64,000 bases of DNA from Amycolatopsis nalaikhensis. Its GTDB lineage: Bacteria; Actinomycetota; Actinomycetes; Mycobacteriales; Pseudonocardiaceae. The stretch is from assembly GCF_030264295.1 (NCBI RefSeq), contig NZ_CP127173.1, forward strand, positions 9,493,501 to 9,557,500, given 5' to 3'. The notes under the pieces were generated by a model that saw nothing but the letters and a program-made list of their open reading frames with translations, was not told the DNA's origin and did not search any database. The position numbers and the translations under genes were made by a program. This document shows positions 8,777 through 15,991 of the stretch, one piece after another (position 1 is the first letter of the stretch; each line of letters begins with the position of its first letter).

Positions 8777-10156
8777 ATGCCGCACAGTCCCGACCACGCC
8801 CGCTCCCTCGCCGAGGCCCACCGCGCGCTGCGCACTTCCCTGCCCGCCGGGCAGGTGCACGTCTCCGGCCCGGGCTACGCCGACGGCGTCGCCTTGTGGA
8901 ACGGTGCCGTGCGGCACCGGCCCGCCATCGTCCTGACCTGCACCTCCACCGACGACGTCGTCCTCGGGATCCGCACCGCGCGCGAGTTCGGGCTGCCGCT
9001 CTCGGTCCGCGGCCGGGGTCACGACCACGCCGGCCGGGCGCTGGCCGACGGCGGCCTGACCCTGGATCTGCGGCCGGTGAACGACGTCCGGGTCGACCCC
9101 GCGGCCCGCACCGCCGAAGTCGGGGGCGGCGCGTCCGCCAACGACCTGCTGGCCGCGGCCGGCGAGCACGGCCTGGTCGCCGCGACCGGCACGATCGGCA
9201 CGGTCGGGGTCGCCGGGCTCACCCTCGGCGGCGGCTACGGGCCGCTGGCCGGACGGGCCGGGCTCGCCGCGGACAACCTGCTGGCCGCCGAAGTCGTCAC
9301 GGCGGACGGGACGGTCGTGCGCACCGACGCCCGCCGCGAGCCGGACCTGCTGTGGGCGCTGCGCGGGGGCGGCGGCAACTTCGGGGTCGTCACGTCGATG
9401 ACCGTGCGGCTGCACGCCGTGCCCGCGGTGGTGACCGGTCTGGTGCTCTACCCGTGGCAGCAGGCCCGGTCGGTCCTCGAGCGGGTGCACGCGATCCAGC
9501 AGGACTCCACCGACGACCTGACGATCCAGGTCGGCGCGATCGCCGCGCCGGACGGCTCGCCCGCGTTGCTGGTGCTGCCGACGTGGGCCGGCGACGTCGC
9601 GACCGGCGAGGCCCCATCGGGGCCGGTGCGGACGCTGGCCCGGCTCGGCGGTCCCCTGCTCGCCGAACTGGCCGCCGCGCCCTACGCCGCGACGATCGCC
9701 ACGCGGGACGCGATGTTCCCCGACGGCAGGCACGTCACCCTCCGGACCCGCTCGGTGCCCGCGCTGCTCGAAGACGTCGTCGACGTCATCGAGCGGTTCG
9801 GCGGCCGGCTGCCGACTCCGCTGTCCGGGCTCACCCTCCACCACTTCCACGGCGCCGCCACCAGGATCTCCCCCGCCGACACCGCGTTCGCGCTGCGCGA
9901 GCCGCACCTGATGGCCGAGATCATCGGCATCCACCAGCCGGAGGAATCCGGCGAGCACGTCCGGAGCTGGGCCGACGCGGCGTCCGCGGCGCTGGCCGAG
10001 CACGCCTTCCCCGGCGGCTACGCCAACCTCCTCGGGCCGGACGCGATCGACCAGATCCCCCACGTCCACGGGGACAACCTGCCGCGCCTGCGGCGGATCA
10101 AGGCGGCCGTGGACCCGGACGGTGTCTTCTCGGCGACGCCGTTGCCGATGGCCTGA
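8777..10156 (+). CDS. BBE-like FAD-linked oxidoreductase
   Basis: A 459-residue protein of the berberine-bridge-enzyme-like family. The PCMH FAD domain contains RGRGHDHAG, whose first His is at the usual flavin-attachment site. GTVGVAGLTLGGGYG is the place where bicovalent members carry a Cys, absent here, so attachment would be through His only. The C-terminal half ends with the family pattern RLRRIKAAVDPDGVF. Such enzymes oxidise alcohols, sugars or aromatic metabolites with O2. The ATG at 8777 lies just after the 24-bp palindrome. Its regulator is probably the divergent TetR, and the shared promoter element ties it to the aromatic operons. Confidence 0.85.
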   Translation: MPHSPDHARSLAEAHRALRTSLPAGQVHVSGPGYADGVALWNGAVRHRPAIVLTCTSTDDVVLGIRTAREFGLPLSVRGRGHDHAGRALADGGLTLDLRPVNDVRVDPAARTAEVGGGASANDLLAAAGEHGLVAATGTIGTVGVAGLTLGGGYGPLAGRAGLAADNLLAAEVVTADGTVVRTDARREPDLLWALRGGGGNFGVVTSMTVRLHAVPAVVTGLVLYPWQQARSVLERVHAIQQDSTDDLTIQVGAIAAPDGSPALLVLPTWAGDVATGEAPSGPVRTLARLGGPLLAELAAAPYAATIATRDAMFPDGRHVTLRTRSVPALLEDVVDVIERFGGRLPTPLSGLTLHHFHGAATRISPADTAFALREPHLMAEIIGIHQPEESGEHVRSWADAASAALAEHAFPGGYANLLGPDAIDQIPHVHGDNLPRLRRIKAAVDPDGVFSATPLPMA

Positions 10157-10163
10157 CGCGGGC

Positions 10164-10193
10164 AGCGCCGCCGAGCCGGGCTCAGGCGGCGCT
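10164..10193. terminator. Hairpin between convergent genes
   Basis: AGCGCCGCC and GGCGGCGCT are exact complements, and the inner GAGCC/GGCTC also pairs, giving a long GC-rich stem. It lies between the convergent ends of the flavin oxidase and the SDR and could stop transcription from both sides. There is no T run. Confidence 0.5.
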
Positions 10194-10924
10194 CCAGCCC
10201 CCGTCGAGGACCAGTTCGGTGCCGGTGACCGACGTGGCTTCGGGCGAGCACAGGTAGGCCACCGCGGCGGCGACCTCGTGCGGTTCGATCAGGCGCTTCA
10301 CCGCCGACCTCGCCAGCAGGACCTCCGACACCACTTCGCCGGTGCTCAGCCCGTGCACCGCCGCCTGGTCCGCCAGCTGGTTCTCGACCAACGGCGTCCG
10401 CACGTACCCGGGGCACACGCAGTTGCTGGTGACGCCCTGCGCCGCGCCTTCCAGCGCGATGACCTTCGACAGGCCCAGGAGGCCGTGCTTGGCGCTGACG
10501 TAGGCGGACTTGTACGCGCTGGCCGCAGGCCGTGGACGCTGGCGATGTGGACGATCCGGCCCCAGCCGCGCTCGTACATGCCGGGCAGGACGGCGCGGGT
10601 CAGCAGGAACGGCGCCTCCAGCATCAGCCGCAGCATGAACGCGAACCGCTCGGGCTCGAACCGCTCGAGGGGCGCGACGTGCTGGATCCCCGCGTTGTTC
10701 ACCAGGATGTCCGCCTCGAACGCCCGCTCCGCCAGCTCGCCGGTCCGGCTCAGGTCGAGCGCGAGTGCCTCGCCGCCGATCCGCTCGGCCGTCCCGGTCG
10801 CCCCTTCGGCATCGACGTCGCATACCACGACGTGGGCGCCCAGTGCAGCGAGCCGGGTCGCCACGGCCGCGCCGATCCCGCTCGCCGCGCCGGTGACGAC
10901 TGCTCGGCGTCCCGAAAGGCTCAC
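10182..10924 (-). pseudogene. SDR, 3-hydroxybutyrate dehydrogenase-like, with a one-base frameshift
   Basis: The reading frame starts at a GTG (10924) that overlaps the dioxygenase stop (GTGA). It encodes TGAASGIG (NAD binding), NNAGI and the catalytic Ser region HIASVHGLR. At about 10521-10526 the frame is lost; the continuation SAYKSAYVSAKHG (catalytic Tyr-x3-Lys) through the conserved end LVLDGGWSAA lies in another frame. Adding one G to the CGGCC run restores L-R-A-S and a full protein of about 247 residues. So this is either a real recent frameshift or a base-call error. The intact enzyme would be an SDR acting at the end of the ring-cleavage operon. Confidence 0.8.
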
Positions 10925-11796
10925 GATTTCGGTGCGGCGAAGGGATTGGCGTCGGCGTGGTGGTGCCCCCACTCGTCCGAGCGCCCGAAGTCGTGCGGGA
11001 CCCAGTCGTCGCCCACCTCGATGCCGCCGCAGCCGATCTCGAGGTGGAACCCGCTGGGATTGCGGACGTAGAAGGAGATCGCCTTGTCGTTCATGTGCCG
11101 CCCGAGGCTGATCGAGATCGGCACGTCGTCGGCCTTGGCCCGGTCGTAGGCCCGTCCGACGTCGTCGATCGAGGCGTGCTCGAACTCGAGGTGGTGGATC
11201 GACGGCGCCTCCGCGCTCGCGAGCGCGATGCTGTGGTGGGTCCGGTTGCAGCGGAAGAAGAACAGGCCGGGCGCCCGGTAGTCGGTCAGCTTGAACTCGA
11301 GCACGGACTCGTAGAGTTCGCGCAGTTCCCGGACTTTCGGGCTGGCCAGGACGAAGTGGCCCAGGCCGGTGACGCCGGGGCCACCCGCCGGGCGTTCGAC
11401 GCCGAGGCGCACCTTGGCTTCGCCGACCGCCAGCTCCACGCGGTACCCGACCGGGTCGGTGAACCAGCGCAGCTGCGTGGCGCCGCGCAGTTCCTTCTCC
11501 TCCGCGGTTCCGTCCGCGACGGTGAACCCGGCGCCGGTCAGGCGCCGGGTCAGCCGGTCGAGCTCACCCGGGGTGTCGACGATCCAGCCGAGCTCGCGTG
11601 GACTGTCCTCAGTGGACGGGTAGAGCGCGAGGCGGTACTTGAACTCGTCCAGTTCGGCGAGGACGACTTCGTCCGTGCCGGCCTTGGCGTGGCCGACGCC
11701 GATGCCCAGCGTGCGCCCGAGCAGGGCGGTCCACGCGTCGACGTCGGTGACGTTGAGACCGACGTAGCCCAGCTTCCTGATACCCACGGTTGTCAT
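10921..11796 (-). CDS. Extradiol catechol dioxygenase (2,3-dihydroxybiphenyl 1,2-dioxygenase/HsaC-like, vicinal oxygen chelate fold)
   Basis: 291 residues, two VOC repeats, the usual size for type I extradiol dioxygenases. Probable Fe(II) ligands in the C-terminal repeat are His147 (GLGHFVLA), His202 (IHHLEFE) and Glu253 (FHLEIGCGG). His234 and Tyr243 sit where acid/base residues are expected. It would open a catechol ring by meta cleavage. It is translationally coupled on both sides (ATGA with the hydrolase, GTGA with the SDR), matching the order hydrolase-dioxygenase-dehydrogenase of a meta pathway. The substrate (bicyclic, steroid or simple catechol) is not determined. Confidence 0.9.
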   Translation of the reverse strand: MTTVGIRKLGYVGLNVTDVDAWTALLGRTLGIGVGHAKAGTDEVVLAELDEFKYRLALYPSTEDSPRELGWIVDTPGELDRLTRRLTGAGFTVADGTAEEKELRGATQLRWFTDPVGYRVELAVGEAKVRLGVERPAGGPGVTGLGHFVLASPKVRELRELYESVLEFKLTDYRAPGLFFFRCNRTHHSIALASAEAPSIHHLEFEHASIDDVGRAYDRAKADDVPISISLGRHMNDKAISFYVRNPSGFHLEIGCGGIEVGDDWVPHDFGRSDEWGHHHADANPFAAPKS

Positions 11797-12608
11797 CCCT
11801 CCGCCGCGGCGGCGGCCCCGCCCCGCAGAAACTCACGCACGATGTGGTTGAACTCGGGTGCCCGCTCGTACTGCACCCAGTGGCGGCAGTGCGGCAGCAC
11901 GCGCAGCTCCGCGTCCGGGATCCCGGCGAGGATCTTGGGGGCCCAGGTCAGGGGCACGGTCTGGTCTTCCCGGCCCCACACGAGCAGCGTGGGAGCGCTG
12001 ATCCGGCCCAGATCCGGTGTCAGGTCACCGAAGTTCGGCGGGATCGGCAGCTCCGGGTGGGCCCGCAGGCTCGACTCGTAGCGCTCGTCGATGAGCGCCT
12101 CGGTCGCCAGGGACTCGTCGAACACCATGAGCCGCACGAACTCGGCCATGGCTTCGCGCGACGGCTTTTCGGCGGCCATGTACCCGAACAGGCGCTCCAG
12201 GCCGACCGGCCACGGCGGCGCGTCCGCCGGCAGGACCCCGCCCGGCGCCATCAGCACGAGCCGGTCGACGCGGTCCGGGTACCGCATCGCGATCCGCATG
12301 GCCACCGCGCCCCCGTAGGAGTTGCCGACCAGGTGCGCCCGGTCGATCCCGAGCGCGGTCATCGCACGGCACACCCGGTCGGCGGCGTGGAAGATCAGCG
12401 GTTCGCCCGTTTCCGGCCGCGGGGACTCGCCCCAACCCGGCAGGTCGACCACGACGTTGCGGTAGTCGGCGAAGGCGGGCAGGTTCCCGCCGAAGTTGCT
12501 CATCCCGGTGGCGCCCGGTCCCGAGCCGTGCAGCCACACGACCGCGCTGCCCGAACCGGCCTCGGTGTAGGCCAGGCGCGCGTCTCCGACATCCAAGGTG
12601 CTCGTCAC
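11793..12608 (-). CDS. Meta-cleavage product hydrolase (BphD/HsaD-like alpha/beta hydrolase)
   Basis: 271 residues from a GTG preceded by GAGGAC. HGSGPGATGMSNF (about 27-39) is the signature oxyanion loop of C-C hydrolases. The nucleophile elbow is GNSYGG, the acid is in WGREDQTVP and the His in CRHWVQYERAP. It hydrolyses the 2-hydroxy-6-oxo-dienoate made by the dioxygenase encoded next. An in-frame TTG at 12650 lies inside the promoter element and is rejected as start. First gene of the operon. Confidence 0.88.
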   Translation of the reverse strand: MTSTLDVGDARLAYTEAGSGSAVVWLHGSGPGATGMSNFGGNLPAFADYRNVVVDLPGWGESPRPETGEPLIFHAADRVCRAMTALGIDRAHLVGNSYGGAVAMRIAMRYPDRVDRLVLMAPGGVLPADAPPWPVGLERLFGYMAAEKPSREAMAEFVRLMVFDESLATEALIDERYESSLRAHPELPIPPNFGDLTPDLGRISAPTLLVWGREDQTVPLTWAPKILAGIPDAELRVLPHCRHWVQYERAPEFNHIVREFLRGGAAAAAEG

Positions 12609-12627
12609 TGTGCCGTCCTCGTCCAAG

Positions 12628-12651
12628 TGTATGTAGCGCTCACTATACAAC
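12628..12651 (-). promoter_or_regulatory. Promoter/operator element, copy 2 of 3
   Basis: Minus-strand GTTGTATAGTGAGC then GCTACATACA, one mismatch from 3850-3873. TACATA as -10 places the transcript start about 13 nt before the GTG of the hydrolase. The dyad TGTA-N10-TACA is visible. Confidence 0.65.
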
Positions 12652-12688
12652 GGACGGCAGCGTTATCAAGGCCGTGAATCCGGCTGGA

Positions 12689-13342
12689 TCAGCGCTTCTT
12701 CTTCGCCCCGGCGGCCCGCTGCTCCGCCAGCCCGCGGATCAGGGCGACGAACGGGGCGACCTGCGAGCTGTAGGTCGTGCCGTCGAAGCTGTCGGCCACC
12801 GAAAGGCCGTCGGTCAACGCGCGCCCGAGGACCGCCAGCTGCTGGACGAGGGCTTCGTTGTTCTTGCCACCGTTCGGCGCGAAGATCGGCGTGAGCGCGT
12901 CGACCCAGGACGCGTGCGCGTAGTCGCGGATGCGGCGGACGGTCGCCTGGACCACTTCGGCGTCCTTCTGCGGGCCGACGCTGATGGCGACGAGCAGCCG
13001 GAGGTAGTCCGGCCGCCGGTCGAGGGAGGCGCAGGCCGCGGAAAACCACGCCTCGAGGCGGTCGAGCGGCGCCCGGTCGTCGAACGAGGACGGGTTGGGA
13101 AACAAGGCGTGCAGCTCTTCGAAGGTGCGCTCGAGCAAGGCCGACAGCACCCCGAGCTTGTTGCCGAAGTGGTAGTAGATCGAGCTGGGCGGCAGGCCCG
13201 ACTGACCACTCAGGTCCGAGATGGCCATGCCGTCGTAACCCTTTTCGCCGACGAGGGCGCGAGCCGCGTTCAAAATGACCTCTCGGCTGCTCAACCCCGC
13301 AGCAGCCGGCGCGGAGCCGGAATCCCTCACCATGCGGGCCAT
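12689..13342 (-). CDS. TetR-family regulator, candidate repressor of the aromatic operons
   Basis: A 217-residue TetR protein with an HTH that ends in LPPSSIYYHFGNKLGVL. It lies upstream of the hydrolase-dioxygenase operon on the same strand, 12 nt downstream of another TetR gene, so the two regulators may be one transcript. Its position next to copy 2 of the shared promoter element makes it the best candidate for that element's repressor (inference). The start is either this ATG or the ATG at 13333. Confidence 0.82.
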   Translation of the reverse strand: MARMVRDSGSAPAAAGLSSREVILNAARALVGEKGYDGMAISDLSGQSGLPPSSIYYHFGNKLGVLSALLERTFEELHALFPNPSSFDDRAPLDRLEAWFSAACASLDRRPDYLRLLVAISVGPQKDAEVVQATVRRIRDYAHASWVDALTPIFAPNGGKNNEALVQQLAVLGRALTDGLSVADSFDGTTYSSQVAPFVALIRGLAEQRAAGAKKKR

Positions 13343-13354
13343 GATAGGTCCGCG

Positions 13355-13948
13355 TCAGCCTTCCTCCCCCACTGGGCGCGCGGGCGCGTCCTTGGTCAAC
13401 GCCGCCATGAGCAGGTCGACGAGCGGGCCGGCCTGGGCCGGTGTGCCGTGCCGGACCGAGTAGGCGACGCCGCCCATGAACAGCAGGACGACGTCGGGGG
13501 TGAGATCGGTGCGCAAGGTCCCGTCGCGCGCGCCGGCGTCGAGGAGGGTGCCGACGGCGCCGGCGAGCAGCGCGTGACTGTCGGCGAAGGGATCGGCGCC
13601 GGAGGCGATGACGGCGTCGAGGGCGGCGGACATGCCGCTCTTGGCCGCGGCGTAGTCGAGGAAGCGCGCCGTCCACGCGCGCGTGGCTTCGGCGGCCGGG
13701 TACCGGTCGACCAGGTCGGCGACCGATTCGCACGCCCGCGCGAGCTGGTGCCGGTAGGCGGCGTGGACCAGCTCTTCCCGGGTCGGGAAGTGCCGGTACA
13801 GCGTGCCGACGCCGACCCCCGCGCGCCGGGCGATCGCGGCGGGCGCGGCGTCCAGGCCTTCTTCGGCGAACGCTCGCGCGGCGACCTCCAGCAGGCGGGC
13901 GCGGTTCTGGAGCGCGTCGCTCCGGGGCCGGCGGGGCGGCGTGGTCAT
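13355..13948 (-). CDS. TetR-family regulator divergent from an SDR
   Basis: 197 residues from the ATG at 13948, with HTH VGVGTLYRHFPTREELV. The longer in-frame ORF to 14023 runs through the operator and is not used. The gene is divergent from the SDR at 14043, and an 18-bp-arm inverted repeat occupies the space between them, so it almost certainly represses itself and the SDR. Confidence 0.87.
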   Translation of the reverse strand: MTTPPRRPRSDALQNRARLLEVAARAFAEEGLDAAPAAIARRAGVGVGTLYRHFPTREELVHAAYRHQLARACESVADLVDRYPAAEATRAWTARFLDYAAAKSGMSAALDAVIASGADPFADSHALLAGAVGTLLDAGARDGTLRTDLTPDVVLLFMGGVAYSVRHGTPAQAGPLVDLLMAALTKDAPARPVGEEG

Positions 13949-13971
13949 GCGAATCCCTTCTCCGCTTGCGT

Positions 13972-14017
13972 ACCGGAATCCATTCCGCTTAGAGTCGTTA
14001 GCGGAACGGATTCCGGT
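13972..14017. promoter_or_regulatory. Large inverted repeat, double TetR operator
   Basis: ACCGGAATCCATTCCGCT (13972-13989) and AGCGGAACGGATTCCGGT (14000-14017) are inverted copies with one mismatch, 10 nt apart. Each arm is itself a near palindrome (CGGAAT/ATTCCG), as expected for two repressor dimers. It fills the TetR/SDR divergent promoter. Confidence 0.75.
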
Positions 14018-14042
14018 TAGCATCGTACGTCAGGAGACCCGC

Positions 14043-14891
14043 ATGTCCACTTCGGACAAGCCCGTGCGCCACTGGTTCGTCACCGGAGCTTCCGGCGGAC
14101 TGGGCCGCCACCTCGTCGACCACGCGCTGCGGAACGGCGACCGGGTCACCGCCACCGCCCGCCGCCAGAGCGCGCTGGACGATCTCGCCGAGGCCCACGG
14201 CGACCGGCTGACCGTCGAGACCCTCGACCTCACCCGGCCGGCCGACGTCGCCGCGGTGGTCGAGCGGACCCTGCGGGCCGGGCCGGTGGACATCGTGGTC
14301 AACAACGCCGGGTACGCGGTCGTGGGCGCCGCGGAAGAGATGAGCGTCGAGCAGATCCGGGACCAGCTCGAGGTGCTGCTACTGGCCCCGATGCTGATCA
14401 CGCGGGCGTTCCTGCGGCCGATGCGCGACCAGGGCGGCGGCCGGATCATCCAGATCTCCAGCATGGGCGGGCAGATCGCCGTGCCGACGCACAGCGCCTA
14501 CCACGCGGGCAAGTGGGGACTGGAAGGGTTCTCCGAAAGCGTGGGTCGCGAGGTGGCCGATTTCGACGTCCACGTCACGATCGTCGAGCCCGGCGGCACC
14601 CGGACCGGCTTCGCCTCCGCACTGCGCTACACCGAAGAAACGGCCGCCTACCGGGACAACGCCGTCGGCCGGATGCGCCGGCAACTGGAAGCGACCGGCG
14701 ACGACGCCCTGCCCGGCGATCCGGCGAAACTGGCCGCCGTCATCTTCGGCACCACGCGCGAACCGAACCCGCCCCGGCGCCTCGCCCTCGGCTCGGACAC
14801 CTACGACGCCGTCCACGCGGCACTCGGGGAACGTCTCGCCGCGCTCGAGTCCGGAAAGGACCTCGCGGCGTCGGTCGCGTTCACCGCCTGA
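14043..14891 (+). CDS. Short-chain dehydrogenase/reductase (classical SDR)
   Basis: 282 residues. TGASGGLG is the NAD(P) motif, NNAGY the structural motif, and Ser-Tyr-Lys are found in ISSMGG and YHAGK. AGGAG precedes the ATG. The C-terminal half (EPGGTRTGF, then a long tail) is typical of SDRs annotated only as oxidoreductases. Controlled by the divergent TetR (13355-13948). Substrate unknown. Confidence 0.87.
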   Translation: MSTSDKPVRHWFVTGASGGLGRHLVDHALRNGDRVTATARRQSALDDLAEAHGDRLTVETLDLTRPADVAAVVERTLRAGPVDIVVNNAGYAVVGAAEEMSVEQIRDQLEVLLLAPMLITRAFLRPMRDQGGGRIIQISSMGGQIAVPTHSAYHAGKWGLEGFSESVGREVADFDVHVTIVEPGGTRTGFASALRYTEETAAYRDNAVGRMRRQLEATGDDALPGDPAKLAAVIFGTTREPNPPRRLALGSDTYDAVHAALGERLAALESGKDLAASVAFTA

Positions 14892-14893
14892 CG

Positions 14894-14928
14894 CGGCCGG
14901 GCCGGTGGACTGATCCGGCCCGGCCGCC
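14894..14928. terminator. Bidirectional hairpin terminator candidate
   Basis: GCGGCCGGGCCGG and CCGGCCCGGCCGC are exact 13-bp complements around a 9-nt loop. It sits 2 bp after the SDR stop and 5 bp before the convergent Ohr stop, so it can end both transcripts. No T run, as is common in actinomycetes. Confidence 0.7.
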
Positions 14929-14933
14929 CGGTC

Positions 14934-15362
14934 TCAGGCGACGGTCACGTCGACCGTCACCGGGATGTTGCCGCGCGTCGCGTTGGAGTACGGGCAGATG
15001 GCGTGGGCGCCTTCGACGAGCGCGTCGGCCGTCGCCTGGTCCACACCGGACAGTTCGACGTGCAGGGCGGCGCCGAGGGTGAACCCGCCTTCGGGCGTCG
15101 AGCGCACCTGCACCTCGGCGACGACGGCGGAGTCGGTCACCGGCGTCTTCCGCTGCGCCGCGACGGCCTTGAGCGCCGAGTGGAAGCACGAGGCCCAGCC
15201 CGCCGCGAACAGCTGCTCCGGGTTGGTCGCGCCGCCGGGGCCGCCCATCTCCTTCGGGATCGCCAAGGTGAGGTCGAGCAGGCCGTCGTCGCTCCTCGCC
15301 TGGCCACCCGCGCGGCCGTCGCCGGTGGAGGTGGCGATGCCGACGTACAGGGGTTCGCTCAT
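14934..15362 (-). CDS. ohr: Ohr/OsmC-family organic hydroperoxide reductase
   Basis: 142 residues, the usual Ohr length. The two redox cysteines are Cys59 (WASCFHSAL) and Cys123 (HAICPYSNATR), and the protein begins with the LYVGIATSTGDGRAG pattern of Ohr. It reduces organic peroxides with dihydrolipoyl-type thiols in the cytoplasm. Instead of a neighbouring MarR-type ohrR, its promoter carries two GAACGTTC operators shared with the TetR gene at 8050, which suggests remote TetR control. Confidence 0.88.
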   Translation of the reverse strand: MSEPLYVGIATSTGDGRAGGQARSDDGLLDLTLAIPKEMGGPGGATNPEQLFAAGWASCFHSALKAVAAQRKTPVTDSAVVAEVQVRSTPEGGFTLGAALHVELSGVDQATADALVEGAHAICPYSNATRGNIPVTVDVTVA

Positions 15363-15399
15363 GGCCGGAAGTCCTTTCTCGATCGCGCGGGGATGGCGC

Positions 15400-15417
15400 G
15401 ATACCGAACGTTCTATC
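15400..15417. promoter_or_regulatory. GAACGTTC-centred operator, site 4 (Ohr promoter)
   Basis: GATACCGAACGTTCTATC, 38 bp upstream of the ohr ATG. Same core and flanks as sites 1 and 5. Confidence 0.6.
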
Positions 15418-15452
15418 GCGGTTCAGCATGCTGCCTGAGAGCTCGCTCGTCA

Positions 15453-15470
15453 AGACCGAACGTTCTATCT
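15453..15470. promoter_or_regulatory. GAACGTTC-centred operator, site 5 (Ohr promoter)
   Basis: AGACCGAACGTTCTATCT, 52 bp centre-to-centre from site 4, a distance of about five helical turns that would let two dimers sit on one DNA face. It differs by one base from site 1 at 8021. Confidence 0.6.
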
Positions 15471-15529
15471 CACCACGCGAGGACGCCGCACCCCCGAACG
15501 CTTGCTCGCGGCCGGGCAAGCCTGACCGG

Positions 15530-15940
15530 TCAGCGAGCACGTCGCCACTTCGCGATCGCCTGCTCGCCGACCGGGGTGAACAGGTTGACCAGGGTGCCGT
15601 CCGGATCGCGCAGCAGCAGCGACCGGTTGCCCCACGGCATCAGCGTCGGCTCGTTGACGAACTCGACCGGCACTTCCCCGCCGCCCAGCCGGGCGTACTC
15701 CGCGTCGACGTCGTCGACCAGGAACTCGATGATCAGGCTGTGGTTGTCGGCCGGGCGGGCCGTGCCCGGGCCGAACATCCCGACCGTGCGGGTGCTGCCC
15801 ACGGCGAGCGTGAACGCGGACGTGGCGAGCTCGGCGAAGTCCGGGGTCGCCCAGGCGGCGGTCAGCCCGGTGAGGTGCTCGTAGAACGCGACGAGGCGCT
15901 GGACGTCGGCGGTGATGATGCGAAGTGAAGTGATCTGCAT
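15530..15940 (-). CDS. VOC-superfamily (glyoxalase/bleomycin resistance-like) protein
   Basis: A 136-residue single-domain VOC protein with a paired beta-alpha-beta3 layout. Near the C-terminus the RDPDGTLVNLFTP stretch is typical. No clear metal ligand set is recognisable, so catalysis is not assured. It lies downstream of the aldo-keto reductase gene on the same strand; an 11-bp inverted repeat separates them. Confidence 0.8.
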   Translation of the reverse strand: MQITSLRIITADVQRLVAFYEHLTGLTAAWATPDFAELATSAFTLAVGSTRTVGMFGPGTARPADNHSLIIEFLVDDVDAEYARLGGGEVPVEFVNEPTLMPWGNRSLLLRDPDGTLVNLFTPVGEQAIAKWRRAR

Positions 15941-15957
15941 GGGACCGACGTTAGGGG

Positions 15958-15986
15958 CAATACCGGGCAGAACCCGCCCGGTATTG
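15958..15986. promoter_or_regulatory. 11-bp inverted repeat in the leader of the VOC gene
   Basis: CAATACCGGGC and GCCCGGTATTG are exact complements around 7 nt, ending 6 bp from the aldo-keto reductase stop and 18 bp before the VOC start. It may be the terminator of the former or an operator of the latter. No T run follows. Confidence 0.5.
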
Positions 15987-15991
15987 TTCGG

